Source of the DNA: Accumulibacter sp.
GTDB lineage: Bacteria; Pseudomonadota; Gammaproteobacteria; Burkholderiales; Rhodocyclaceae
DNA: 64,000 bases
Assembly: GCF_036625195.1 (NCBI RefSeq)
Contig: NZ_JAZKUG010000001.1
Span: forward strand, 1,240,001 to 1,304,000
Direction: 5' to 3'
The first letter of the stretch is position 1. Every line of letters begins with the position of its first letter. Under the pieces are notes generated by a model. The model was not told the DNA's origin and searched no databases. It saw only the letters and a list, made by a program, of their open reading frames with translations. Below are positions 46,503 through 55,136 of this stretch, piece by piece. The translations under genes and the position numbers were made by a program.

Positions 46503-47674
46503 ACCAGCTCCGCCGGAATTGGTCGCACGGTAAAAGGCAAGGTGACGGCGGCGGGGAATGGTTTGCCTTCAACACGCAACGTCAAACCATTCCCGTAGGT
46601 CCAGGATCGGCAATCGAGGCCGGTCTTCGGTCGCATTCCCGGCAATGGCCGCTGAGCGAGGAAAAGGTTCAGGGAATACTTGCCGGGTGCCAGCGGCAAT
46701 GCCGGGATTCTGAACTCCACCGTGTAGTTGCCCGCTGTATCGGCTACCGGGTAGTACTCGGAAAGAATGACGATTTCCCAACCAATGCCGATACGCAACA
46801 TTTCTACCGATATGGCCAGATCGACTGCCACATCGTCAAGAATCTCGACCGGCAATCTGATGACCGAATCCTCACCGGAGCGCAGGACGAATTCTGGCGG
46901 GATGGCGTCCGGAAATCGTGCTGATTCGGCCGGAGGAACACGCAGGTCGAGATAGCGGACGACCGCAGAATCACTCGAACCGACGAACGAAAAGCGGCCC
47001 TCGTCGATGACGCAGGCCTGTTCGCAGAGCTTGACGATGGCTGTCCAGTCGTGCGTGACGAGAACTCCGGAGGCACCGCCGAGCAAGCGCTCGCGCATCC
47101 TGCGCCAGCACTTGGCCTGGAAGTGCTCGTCACCAACCGAAAGCAACTCGTCAATCAGGTAGATCTCGTGCTGGTAGGCTGTGGCCACGGCGAAGTACAA
47201 CCGCGACGCCATTCCCGACGAATAGGTGCGAATGCGTTGATCGAAGGCATCGCCCAGTTCCGAGAAGTCAGCGATATCTTCCAGAATATCCGCGACGCTG
47301 TCACCGGCGACGCCCATGAACTGCAGGTAGCGCGTGGCATATTCGCGGCCCGTGAGGTTGGTATTTCCCATGCCGCCCAATTCGAAAAGCCCGGCAACCT
47401 GCCCGTTGATCTCGATGCGGCCGGTCGTCGGCGTGTAGACCTGTCCGAGGAGGCGCAGCAAGGTACTCTTGCCCGCTCCATTCCGGCCGAGGACTCCGAC
47501 GATCTTCCCGCGTGGGACAGTAAGGGAAATGTCCCGCAAAGCCTCGACCACTGGGCCACCCCCGCCCCTTTCCATCCCGAGAAGTATGCGCCAGACACGC
47601 TGCTCACGCTGCACGGCAAACGTCTTGCTGACGTTGGCGCAGCGCAAGGCAAAACTGGGACATGTTTGCTCCAT
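46499..47674 (-). CDS. Polysaccharide ABC transporter ATPase (Wzt-type) 2
   Basis: A 391-residue ATPase clearly different from the next gene's product. Walker A GVLGRNGAGKSTLLRL, signature YSSGMASRLYF, Walker B EIYLIDELLSVGD and H-loop VLVTHD are intact. A C-terminal domain of about 135 residues (from ILDDVAVDLAISV onward) again resembles a Wzt carbohydrate-binding domain but with its own sequence. With a single permease downstream, the two ATPases may form a heterodimer or serve two differently capped glycans. Confidence 0.88.
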   Translation of the reverse strand: MEQTCPSFALRCANVSKTFAVQREQRVWRILLGMERGGGGPVVEALRDISLTVPRGKIVGVLGRNGAGKSTLLRLLGQVYTPTTGRIEINGQVAGLFELGGMGNTNLTGREYATRYLQFMGVAGDSVADILEDIADFSELGDAFDQRIRTYSSGMASRLYFAVATAYQHEIYLIDELLSVGDEHFQAKCWRRMRERLLGGASGVLVTHDWTAIVKLCEQACVIDEGRFSFVGSSDSAVVRYLDLRVPPAESARFPDAIPPEFVLRSGEDSVIRLPVEILDDVAVDLAISVEMLRIGIGWEIVILSEYYPVADTAGNYTVEFRIPALPLAPGKYSLNLFLAQRPLPGMRPKTGLDCRSWTYGNGLTLRVEGKPFPAAVTLPFTVRPIPAELV

Positions 47675-47683
47675 GCGGTGAAC

Positions 47684-49357
47684 TCAAGCGCTTCGTCGCA
47701 AGAGGGGATCACCAGCGAGCAGCGCAGCGTAGATCCGATCGAACCGTGTTGCCCCGGCCGCAGCGGAATGCCATTTCAGAGCAAAATCCCTGCTGCGCCG
47801 GCCGATCTCACGCCGCCTCTCGGGATCGGCAATCAGGTCGCGCAGGACGGACTCGACGGTGTGCGGCGTCGCGCTGACAACGGGTAGTTCTTCAGCATAA
47901 TCGGGGAGCTCCTCGCGCACGCTCTCCAGCCACTCGGGACGGATGAAGCAGATTACCGGCTTCGCGAGCATCATCGCTTCACGGATGTTTGCGCCGAACC
48001 AGCCGTACGTCAGCATGTCCAGGAAGATGTCTGCCTGCGCCTGCAGGAAGCGGACCTCCCTGTTGGGAATGCCGGTTGGCTGGATCAAGTCCAGTACCAT
48101 TCCCTCGGTGCGCAGGCGCTCGATCAAGGGGAGATACACGTGGGAGGACTTGATGTTGAGTCCATCGCTGCGGGTTCGCTCGTCACGGTGTCCGACGGCG
48201 TGATAAAGACGCACCCCGCCGTCAGGTAGCGATGGCAGACGATACTGCTCGGGAATCGCCATTTCCGGATGCCATAGTTCGGGATCCAGGCAGTAGAACT
48301 CCGGAACTTCGTGGACCCTTCGGTCGGCGTTGCAATCAACCCGGTTTCCGCCCAGCGTGCACTGAAAGTCAGCGACGGAGTTCCTGAACTGTCCCCATGC
48401 GAGGTTGCGTTCGTCACTGCAGACTGAGGGTTCGTGTTGCCAGCGGCAGATCGCACAGACCGACTCCGGACCCCATTTGGCGAAGGCCGTCTGAGAAACG
48501 CCGTCAAGGCAACCGTTGTGCGAGTAGACCACCTTCTTCCCGAGTGCCTTGAGGAGGTGGATTTCCGCGTGCATCCCGAGGCGCTGTGCGACGGCCGACT
48601 GGACACCCCACCCGAAGGCAATGCCATGGGCGTTGGAGAAATGGAAAACGTCGTAACCGTAGATGGCCAGAAGGTAGAAACCCAACTCTCCTTCGACACC
48701 TACCGGGATATCACCGCCGAGCCGGTAATCCTCACCATGGTAGTAGATCCAGTTTCCAGGATTGCTGTCCCAGTTATAGACATCGGCCTTCCATCCAAGG
48801 TGACGCAGGGCGCGCGAGAGGTACCAGACGTTGTAATAGGACTGACCGCAGAACAGCACCCGCCGGGACGCCAGCGCATCGAAAGCTGGCTTGAGGGTGT
48901 GCGCGGCGCAGTGGAGAAAGGCGACCTCGGCCAGCAGGTCGTCCGCAGCTGGCGGGTCGCAACGATCCACCGGCAGGCCGGCGGCTGAACGGACCAATCG
49001 GCGCAGTTCGCGGGCAGCTGCATCCATGCTCGTGGGGTTTGCCGATCCTTCTGCGCCGACCGCGGCGCGAAAGGCTGCAACGCGGCCGGAGAGATCATGA
49101 AGACGACCAACGGATCGCAGCAGCTCGGCCTTGAGCTCGGTCTCCAGTTCCGCCCTGAGCTCGGCCCTGAGCTCGGCCTTGAGTTCCGCCATGGGCCCGG
49201 CCTTGAGTTCCGCCATGATCTCGGGTTTGAGCTCTGCCTTGAGGTCCGGCTTCAAGGATGAATTCAGCCTGCTCTTCAGCTCTTGCTTCCACTCGGCGGG
49301 TACGGTGTTGACGCCTGCACGCGCCACACGCTTGACAAGACGATCGTACGACCCCAC
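47684..49357 (-). CDS. Glycosyltransferase-like protein with N-terminal AELK-type repeats
   Basis: A 557-residue protein starting at GTG 49357 (GGAAGAG upstream). Residues about 26-79 are a four-residue repeat of the form x-E-L-K/R, predicted to be one long charged helix or coiled coil. A cysteine-rich block at roughly 275-320 (SVCAICRWQHEPSVC) may bind a metal. The C-terminal half has GT-B-like features: GGVRLYHAVGHRDERTRSDG, IFLDMLTYGWFGANIREAMM and LAKPVICFIRPEW, where a donor-site glutamate would be. The donor and product are unknown. It starts 24 bases after the WbqC-like gene. Confidence 0.7.
   Translation of the reverse strand: MGSYDRLVKRVARAGVNTVPAEWKQELKSRLNSSLKPDLKAELKPEIMAELKAGPMAELKAELRAELRAELETELKAELLRSVGRLHDLSGRVAAFRAAVGAEGSANPTSMDAAARELRRLVRSAAGLPVDRCDPPAADDLLAEVAFLHCAAHTLKPAFDALASRRVLFCGQSYYNVWYLSRALRHLGWKADVYNWDSNPGNWIYYHGEDYRLGGDIPVGVEGELGFYLLAIYGYDVFHFSNAHGIAFGWGVQSAVAQRLGMHAEIHLLKALGKKVVYSHNGCLDGVSQTAFAKWGPESVCAICRWQHEPSVCSDERNLAWGQFRNSVADFQCTLGGNRVDCNADRRVHEVPEFYCLDPELWHPEMAIPEQYRLPSLPDGGVRLYHAVGHRDERTRSDGLNIKSSHVYLPLIERLRTEGMVLDLIQPTGIPNREVRFLQAQADIFLDMLTYGWFGANIREAMMLAKPVICFIRPEWLESVREELPDYAEELPVVSATPHTVESVLRDLIADPERRREIGRRSRDFALKWHSAAAGATRFDRIYAALLAGDPLLRRSA
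49121..49282 (-). repeat. Degenerate 12-base tandem repeat in a glycosyltransferase gene
   Basis: About a dozen imperfect copies of a 12-base unit encoding x-E-L-K/R, residues 26-79 of the 557-residue product. Units alternate between GAGCTC- and GAACTC-type versions, so the array can change length by slippage or recombination in multiples of four codons without breaking the frame. Confidence 0.75.
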
Positions 49358-49381
49358 GGACTCTTCCTTGCGACCAATCGG

Positions 49382-50086
49382 TCATTCTACCGCCAGCAGC
49401 GCCCGTACTCCAGCTCTGCCGACATTTGCCAATGAATCGACGATCGAGAGCCCCGGCAAGAAGTCGCCTCCACCTGCCTGTGGATACACGGGATGGCGAA
49501 AGCCCTGGTATGCCAGAGAAACGCCGGCCCGGGCGAATGCTTCATCGTCCTGATAGCCGGAGGCTCCGCCGCCGCACAGGTAGCGTGTGCCGCCGACTCT
49601 GCGTGTCAGGTTGATCAACAGATCGCTCCCCTGCCCATCGCAGCCAAGAGAAGAGGACGTTACACAATGGTCATACCGCAAGCCAATCTGCGCGGCGATC
49701 GCCTTGATCATCGCGCTGTTGTAGCGCGCCAGGTTGCTCTCCGGTGCAAGAACCAGTGGTTCAAGCCAAGCCATGGTTTCCTTGTAGAACGGTGCTCTCG
49801 AGTACGTTGCTGTCAGTGTCTTCAGCAGCTTGCTGCGCCACGGCTGCTCGTCAGCCCATTCGATTTCGTTGATCGCCCGGACTCCATGGAAGGCTCGCTT
49901 GATCGGCCCGGTGACCCAGCGGGCCTGGTCGCCACTGCGCAATCGTACGCGATTGCACCAGACGCCGCCGGTCTTGGGGAACTGTACGTCATCAAGAAAG
50001 ATGAACACGTCGCTGCGTGCAATCTTGTCGAAGTAACCGAGCCAGGGCAGAAAATTGGGCTGGTGGATGGCAACCGTCCTGTTCAT
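49382..50086 (-). CDS. WbqC-like family protein
   Basis: A 234-residue protein of the WbqC family, found in many O-antigen and capsule clusters and of unproven function (aminotransferase-like or sugar-modifying roles have been suggested). The hallmark N-terminus VAIHQPNFLPWLGYFDKIA is present, followed by FIFLDDVQFPKTGGVWCNRV, and a DSLANVG segment near the C-terminus matches the family's usual conserved end. The ATG at 50086 overlaps the upstream stop (ATGA). The frame stays open upstream but that part lies inside the previous gene. Confidence 0.82.
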   Translation of the reverse strand: MNRTVAIHQPNFLPWLGYFDKIARSDVFIFLDDVQFPKTGGVWCNRVRLRSGDQARWVTGPIKRAFHGVRAINEIEWADEQPWRSKLLKTLTATYSRAPFYKETMAWLEPLVLAPESNLARYNSAMIKAIAAQIGLRYDHCVTSSSLGCDGQGSDLLINLTRRVGGTRYLCGGGASGYQDDEAFARAGVSLAYQGFRHPVYPQAGGGDFLPGLSIVDSLANVGRAGVRALLAVE

Positions 50087-51390
50087 TCGTCGCGCTCGAT
50101 CAATCCCATCACGGCCAAGTCGAGCCATATGCCGTCGACCAGGACGGCCTCGGTCAATGAACCCTCGCGGACAAAGCCCGTTTTCTCGCAAGCACGGATG
50201 ATCGACAGCTCGGTCTCGGCAGCGTGCAGGCAGATACGATGAAGGTTCAGGTCCACGAAGGCAAACCGGCACAGGAGCCTGATCGCCTCGGCTGAGTACG
50301 CTTCGTCCGCAGACGAGCCATCACTGATCCGGACCTGCAGTTCCGCGTTGCGGTGCCGCCAATTGATGTTCTGCAACCGGCAAGTGCCGATCGCCTTGCT
50401 GCTCGCCCTTTCCTCGATCACGAACAGCAGCAGATCCGTGCGCTCTGCAAGCCTTGATCCCACCGGTGCCAAGTGGTCCTGCTCGGACCAATGACGAGAA
50501 GCTGAATTCAGGATCAGTGCCTCGTCGTGTGACGACCATTCCTCAACGAGCGGTGCATCGGCTTGCCACAGGGGACGTAGACGGACCGAGTCGGTCTCGA
50601 GGATGCATCCTCCCAACGGCCCGTACTTGAACGCCGTTACCTCGCACGGGGTCAAGTAGCGATCCATGCCGACGCGCCGGCCCTCGCCATCGACATAGAA
50701 GGCGGGCGGGAGCGGCGGCAGCAGAGCGCGGATACGGTTGTAGATCGCAACCACCGGTTGGCGCCATGTGAAAAGCCCATCATCGGGAGTCCGCCGGCAG
50801 CAGTAGTTGGCGGCCCGCTCGTCCTGGTTCTGGGCAGTCCAGTTGCCAGAGAGGATCTGTGGCAGACTCGCCGCGATCAGGTCGTCTGTCGCTCGCGCAA
50901 GGCGATCGCGCAGCGTTTGCCAGGTGTCCTCAAAGAGCAGCGCCACGCGCCGCTGGGCGATGATGGGCCCTTCGTCGATGCCGGATGTCAATTCGTGCAG
51001 GGTCACACCCGTCTCGGTGTCGCGGTTGATGATCGCCCACTGAAGCGGATTGCAGCCGCGATTACGTGGCAATAGCGCATGGTGGATATTGATGCCGCCG
51101 AGGCGAGAGAGACTCAGAACGTCCGCCCGAATGATCATGCTGTAGGAGTTGACCCAGATCAAGTCTGCATCAAGGGCTTCAATGGCGGCCGCGAAACCCG
51201 CATAGTCCGGGCTACCCCATCGCGGCTGGACAAGGAAGGGCACCGTCATTCGCGCGGCAACCTCCAGCAGACCATCGTGATACTGTGGTCTGACCGCTGC
51301 ACCCACGATGGCAACCACGTGGCCCACGGGAAGATGACGGAGAAGTTGGGAAACCCCAGCAACATCGCCAAAAAGCAGGATTCGCAACAC
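50083..51390 (-). CDS. Formyltransferase-GNAT acetyltransferase fusion
   Basis: Two enzymes in one 435-residue chain. Residues about 1-235 are a methionyl-tRNA/ArnA-type N-formyltransferase: INIHHALLPRNRGCNPLQWA (catalytic His near residue 102), then TGVTLHELTSGIDEGPIIAQ, with the Asp of the Asn-His-Asp triad in GIDEGPI. Residues about 255-435 form a GNAT acetyltransferase (VRLRPLWQADAPLVEEW, then AIRLLCRFAFVDLNLHRICL). The formyl domain should use 10-formyl-tetrahydrofolate and the GNAT domain acetyl-CoA on an amino sugar. GTG 51390 is the likely start; its ribosome site (GGAG) is rather distant. Confidence 0.82.
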   Translation of the reverse strand: MLRILLFGDVAGVSQLLRHLPVGHVVAIVGAAVRPQYHDGLLEVAARMTVPFLVQPRWGSPDYAGFAAAIEALDADLIWVNSYSMIIRADVLSLSRLGGINIHHALLPRNRGCNPLQWAIINRDTETGVTLHELTSGIDEGPIIAQRRVALLFEDTWQTLRDRLARATDDLIAASLPQILSGNWTAQNQDERAANYCCRRTPDDGLFTWRQPVVAIYNRIRALLPPLPPAFYVDGEGRRVGMDRYLTPCEVTAFKYGPLGGCILETDSVRLRPLWQADAPLVEEWSSHDEALILNSASRHWSEQDHLAPVGSRLAERTDLLLFVIEERASSKAIGTCRLQNINWRHRNAELQVRISDGSSADEAYSAEAIRLLCRFAFVDLNLHRICLHAAETELSIIRACEKTGFVREGSLTEAVLVDGIWLDLAVMGLIERDE

Positions 51391-51421
51391 TTTCGTGAGT
51401 CGCTCCAAAGGGTCAATGGGA

Positions 51422-52864
51422 TCAGAAAGGCAGGGCGAGCCGCTCCGCTCCCCCGTCGTCCCGACCCGCCCCAGCCCCAGCTGTCTCTGGCCGCACTGCC
51501 GCGCCGGCGGCGACAGCCCCCAGGTGTTTCTGCAAGGCTTCCCACCTGGTTCGATACGCCTCGCAGACTTCGCGGCTGCGCTGTTTTTCAGGATCCCCGG
51601 CATCGTGCGGTCCTTGCCTGGTGTCCGCTGCATCGCTGGCAGACTCTTCCCGGCTCAGGCCGTCAAGGCCGATTGGCTCTCCCCTGCCCCACACGGCGAG
51701 CGACTCGATTCGCCCGCACAGCTCCACGCAATCTGCCTCAAGCGCTTCGTCTGCCGCCTCCGGCACGCCTTGCGCCAAGCGCTCGCGCACCATAAGTGAC
51801 TTCCTGTGTGCCGCATCGTGTGCCTCTCTCGCTGGCAGCCAGCTTCTTCCGGAAATGCATTTGAACAGGCTCAATCCATCGAAACCAGCACTGGCCCGGT
51901 CGAGAAAACCGCACACCTGCGCCACCGGAATCCGCCATTCCGAAGTCAGGATTGCCTTGCAGATCCGCCTGAGCTGTGTCTCATGGAGTCGCGAAAGTTC
52001 GAGGAACAGCGTCGCGAAGCGCCGCATGCTCCAAAGATAATCGAGGGCCTCAAAGATCTCATGGTCAACCGATCGCAGAAAGCTGATCGACGCTGCTGCA
52101 CCGGCGAAGTTCTCGCGATTGCAGGCCTCGAGCGCTTGGTCGTAGAACAGCATCGTCGCTCGGGCGCGACCGAAAGCGCAGCGGAAAACCCGCTGCCGCG
52201 GCGGCATGGCGCGTGATTGCCACCAGCCCGGGTGTGTCAACACCTGCAGGCACGAATCACTGGCCTCGCTCAGCACCTCTGACAAGCGACGAAAGCGCCA
52301 ATATCCGTTCGAGTCGGAACAGTACGGCACCTCGGTCTTGAAGCGCCGTGAGTAGCAATTGACCAGGCCACCATAGGTTTCTGCCTCACAGCCGAGATGA
52401 AACGCCGTCGGGTTGTGAAAGCTGAAAGCCGCGGGGCGTTGACCAAGAAACTCCTCGAGCAGTCGAGCCTCGCGGGCGACTTGGTCATGCAGTTCGTCCT
52501 CCGAGCGCGTGGCATGAAAGGCCGCATCGAAGTGCAGGGCGACCTCGTGACCCAAGCCGAGCAGACTGTTCAGGATTTCGAGCTGGCTACGCTCAAGCAG
52601 ATTGTAGAACTCGCTGTGCGGATTCACGAAGAAGGTAGACTGCAGGCCCTCATCGTGCTCCGCCCGTCCCACGGCGAGTGCCCGATTGAGGGAATAGTCG
52701 CAGTCGTGTCGCCAAAGGACGAAGCGTTGCCCCCATGGAATGCGGTCGTAGCTGGCAGGCGTGTACGAGGACAGGCAGAGGCGAACAAGACCATGATAGG
52801 ACTCGATCGTGAAGTCCTCGTCTTGCGGGGCTGCGTTCGGCGGCGGGTTATCTACCGATATCAT
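51422..52864 (-). CDS. Polysaccharide deacetylase-like protein
   Basis: A 480-residue protein. The first half resembles NodB-type carbohydrate deacetylases: WRHDCDYSLNRALAV (possible catalytic/metal Asp), GHEVALHFDAAFHATRSEDE with candidate metal histidines, FSFHNPTAFH and LTHPGWW. Canonical motif spacing is only partly kept, so the assignment is moderate. The second half is helical, charged and unrecognised, ending in an alanine/glycine-rich tail. The ATG at 52864 has a good GGAAGAG site; the methyltransferase gene ends 54 bases upstream. It could expose an amine for the formyl- or acetyltransferase encoded next. Confidence 0.6.
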   Translation of the reverse strand: MISVDNPPPNAAPQDEDFTIESYHGLVRLCLSSYTPASYDRIPWGQRFVLWRHDCDYSLNRALAVGRAEHDEGLQSTFFVNPHSEFYNLLERSQLEILNSLLGLGHEVALHFDAAFHATRSEDELHDQVAREARLLEEFLGQRPAAFSFHNPTAFHLGCEAETYGGLVNCYSRRFKTEVPYCSDSNGYWRFRRLSEVLSEASDSCLQVLTHPGWWQSRAMPPRQRVFRCAFGRARATMLFYDQALEACNRENFAGAAASISFLRSVDHEIFEALDYLWSMRRFATLFLELSRLHETQLRRICKAILTSEWRIPVAQVCGFLDRASAGFDGLSLFKCISGRSWLPAREAHDAAHRKSLMVRERLAQGVPEAADEALEADCVELCGRIESLAVWGRGEPIGLDGLSREESASDAADTRQGPHDAGDPEKQRSREVCEAYRTRWEALQKHLGAVAAGAAVRPETAGAGAGRDDGGAERLALPF

Positions 52865-52918
52865 GTGCTTCTCTTCCTTCCTGCCACGAGAGCGCCAGAA
52901 CGACATCGCGTGCAATCT

Positions 52919-54091
52919 TCAGTCATCGCCAGGGACCGCTCCGAAACCGCCGCCAGAAATGGCGAAGATCCTGGCCGTCACGCCTCGTGCCCGCAGCCTG
53001 TCGATCACTGCCGGGTGGTACTGCTCACTCAAGGTGAGTATTATTGGTCGCGTGTTTCCGAAGATCCTGTCGTCCGGCCGATCTATTGTCAGTGGGGTAT
53101 TCGGCATCAGTCGACCCTGGACCACGGGGTTGTCATCCACTATGGAGATGCGGTCATACCATCCTGCCCGGAAGTCGGACGCATACAGCAGGGCTGTAGC
53201 CGACAAGCCGGCGCCATAGAGAATCACGCCCTCGTCGCTGCCATCGATGAAAGCGCAGACCTGAGCGATCACCTGTCTCAGGGATGCGATTCTTGCGCCA
53301 GGATCGTAGCTGCTGCCGGAGCTGCGGCAAAATGCGCAGATCAGACTGGGCTCGCTGGCACCGTTCAAGAAACGGATCTCGAAGCCGTGACCGGTGATCA
53401 TTGCCGCGAGGGAGTTGCGACAGAAATAGTGCGGGTGTTCGTGCGCGAACATGTTCAGAACCCCGAGCCGCAGGAAGTGCTCGGCGTTCGGCACCTGCAT
53501 GATCGCGATGCCATCGATCTTGAGATTCAGGTGTAGCTGCTCAAAGAACGCGTCGACATCCACGATATGCTCGAGATTGAAGCGCGAAACAATGCAATCA
53601 AAATCTCCAGCTATCGGGGTAAGACCATAATAACCATCGATGAAATGCACATCGCCGCCTTGCCTGGCCCCCGGGTTGACCGCTGTGCAGCGGTATCCCT
53701 GGTCGAGGAAGTATTTCATCTGCTGCACGTCATCGCAACCTATTTCCAGAAGGCTGCGTCTGCCCGGGGGGCAGAATACTGGCAGCAACCTGTCGAACGG
53801 CTCGCGATAAAAGACGTTCAAGGTTTCGAGTGCCTTGAATGGATAGAGGTTGTAGTAGTCAGCGTACAGTCTCTCGACAAAACCAGGGTCGATGCGTGTC
53901 AGGAAGACGTGCTGACAGGCAGAGCAGGCCGCTGCGTGGACTTCTCGTGCCGGCACATCGGTTGCACGAGTACCTTCCACCGGGAACAGAATCGCGGGCA
54001 ACTCGCCGCCGCACGGGATCTGGATGATCGCCGAGGAGCCGCAGGCAGGACACGCGTTCCTGCCGACCAGGTTGGACGTGGGTCTAGCCAT
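52919..54091 (-). CDS. Zinc-finger C-methyltransferase-like protein
   Basis: A 390-residue SAM methyltransferase with the three-part layout of deoxysugar C-methyltransferases: an N-terminal zinc-binding module (CPACG near residue 14 and CSACQHVF near 56), the SAM domain (LLEIGCDDVQQMKYFLDQG, with FDCIVSRFNLEHIVDVDAFF), and a C-terminal domain beginning VILYGAGLSATALLY. Family members methylate C3 of keto-sugar nucleotides; one or more of the locus epimerases could supply the 4-keto substrate. It overlaps the ATP-grasp gene by eight bases. Confidence 0.82.
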   Translation of the reverse strand: MARPTSNLVGRNACPACGSSAIIQIPCGGELPAILFPVEGTRATDVPAREVHAAACSACQHVFLTRIDPGFVERLYADYYNLYPFKALETLNVFYREPFDRLLPVFCPPGRRSLLEIGCDDVQQMKYFLDQGYRCTAVNPGARQGGDVHFIDGYYGLTPIAGDFDCIVSRFNLEHIVDVDAFFEQLHLNLKIDGIAIMQVPNAEHFLRLGVLNMFAHEHPHYFCRNSLAAMITGHGFEIRFLNGASEPSLICAFCRSSGSSYDPGARIASLRQVIAQVCAFIDGSDEGVILYGAGLSATALLYASDFRAGWYDRISIVDDNPVVQGRLMPNTPLTIDRPDDRIFGNTRPIILTLSEQYHPAVIDRLRARGVTARIFAISGGGFGAVPGDD

Positions 54092-55136
54092 AGTAGTGCT
54101 CCGTCAGGTTCCTGAGGATCAGCCCTTTGCCGTACGCGAAACCGACATCCAACTTTTCCTGCAGCAAGTGCCTGCGTATCAGAAGGTCCGGTTCGTTATA
54201 CCCAACCATGGCACGCAGTGAGGTGGTCCCGGAGAACCTGGGGTTGATCTCGAAGACTTGGACTACGCCTCGGACCAGGCGGCACTGTATGTTCAGGGGG
54301 CCTCTGGCACCGATCGCCATGGCGATCGCCCTGCACTGATCGGAAACAATCGGGAATCTGTCGATCTCGCCCTGGCTGATTCCCGAGCTGATGACCAGGC
54401 GCGGTCCGAGCTCTGCTCTTCCGGTCGTGTTGGCCACGCTCGTTCGAATGCTGAGCTGCCCGGTCAACGAGCGCTTGACTGCGATGGCATTGATGTATTC
54501 TCCCTCCATGTCATGGAGTACGCCGACCGTGTACTCGGCATCAGGAGTCCCAACGTACTCCTGAATGAAGAACTTGATGTCATTGGCGCCGAGGTTGAGA
54601 AACTGCGCCAGACCGTCCAGCTCGTGCGCGTTCCGCGCGATATAGACGTTGCTCGAACCGCCTCCTCCCAGTGAAGGCTTCACGACCACAGGAAACCAGT
54701 CAATCGCTGCCAAATCGCTAGTCGCGTCTACGACGGCGAAGCGGGGAGCGGAAAACCCAAGTTCCAGCAGGCGCCTGTTGGTCTTCTCCTTGTCCATGCA
54801 CAGGTCGATCACAGCGGTCGGGTTGACCGGCAGGAACACACCCTGCTCTTCAATTTCTCGTCGATGCCTGGCGAAGAGCCTCAATTCGGGTTCACAACCG
54901 TGAAAGAGGACCTGTATCCGGTGGCGTGCAATCAGGGCGAAAAGCTCATCCATGTAGGTTGGCGAACTGGCTAGCGGCAGCACAGCGCGCTCGTGTACCA
55001 TATCGAACTGCGGGCAGGCCGGGTTGGCGTCGGCTCCGACGATCCAGTAGCGTTCATTCTTGGCGAGCCGCAGCGCTTTCAGGATCTGTTCTCCATGGCC
55101 GCCGCCGCCCATCGCCGTAACCAGAATCCTGATCAT
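54084..55136 (-). CDS. ATP-grasp ligase (carbamoyl-phosphate synthase-like)
   Basis: A 350-residue ATP-dependent carboxylate-amine or -thiol ligase of the CarB-like ATP-grasp group. The glycine-rich loop VVVKPSLGGGGSSNVYIA near residue 155, IQEYVGTPDAEYTVGVLHD and the metal-binding FEINPRFSGTTSLRAMVGYN are typical. Substrate is not predictable, but in a glycan locus it may attach an amino acid or activate a sugar acid. It overlaps the methyltransferase gene by eight bases and the phosphoesterase gene by four. Confidence 0.82.
   Translation of the reverse strand: MIRILVTAMGGGGHGEQILKALRLAKNERYWIVGADANPACPQFDMVHERAVLPLASSPTYMDELFALIARHRIQVLFHGCEPELRLFARHRREIEEQGVFLPVNPTAVIDLCMDKEKTNRRLLELGFSAPRFAVVDATSDLAAIDWFPVVVKPSLGGGGSSNVYIARNAHELDGLAQFLNLGANDIKFFIQEYVGTPDAEYTVGVLHDMEGEYINAIAVKRSLTGQLSIRTSVANTTGRAELGPRLVISSGISQGEIDRFPIVSDQCRAIAMAIGARGPLNIQCRLVRGVVQVFEINPRFSGTTSLRAMVGYNEPDLLIRRHLLQEKLDVGFAYGKGLILRNLTEHYYG

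Noticed and set aside
49384..49394. GGCGGTAGAAT on the minus strand, matching the ops core GGCGGTAGnnT recognised by RfaH
   Set aside because: It lies in the last codons of the WbqC-like gene in the middle of the operon, not in a leader. The 8-base core is expected by chance in GC-rich DNA of this size.
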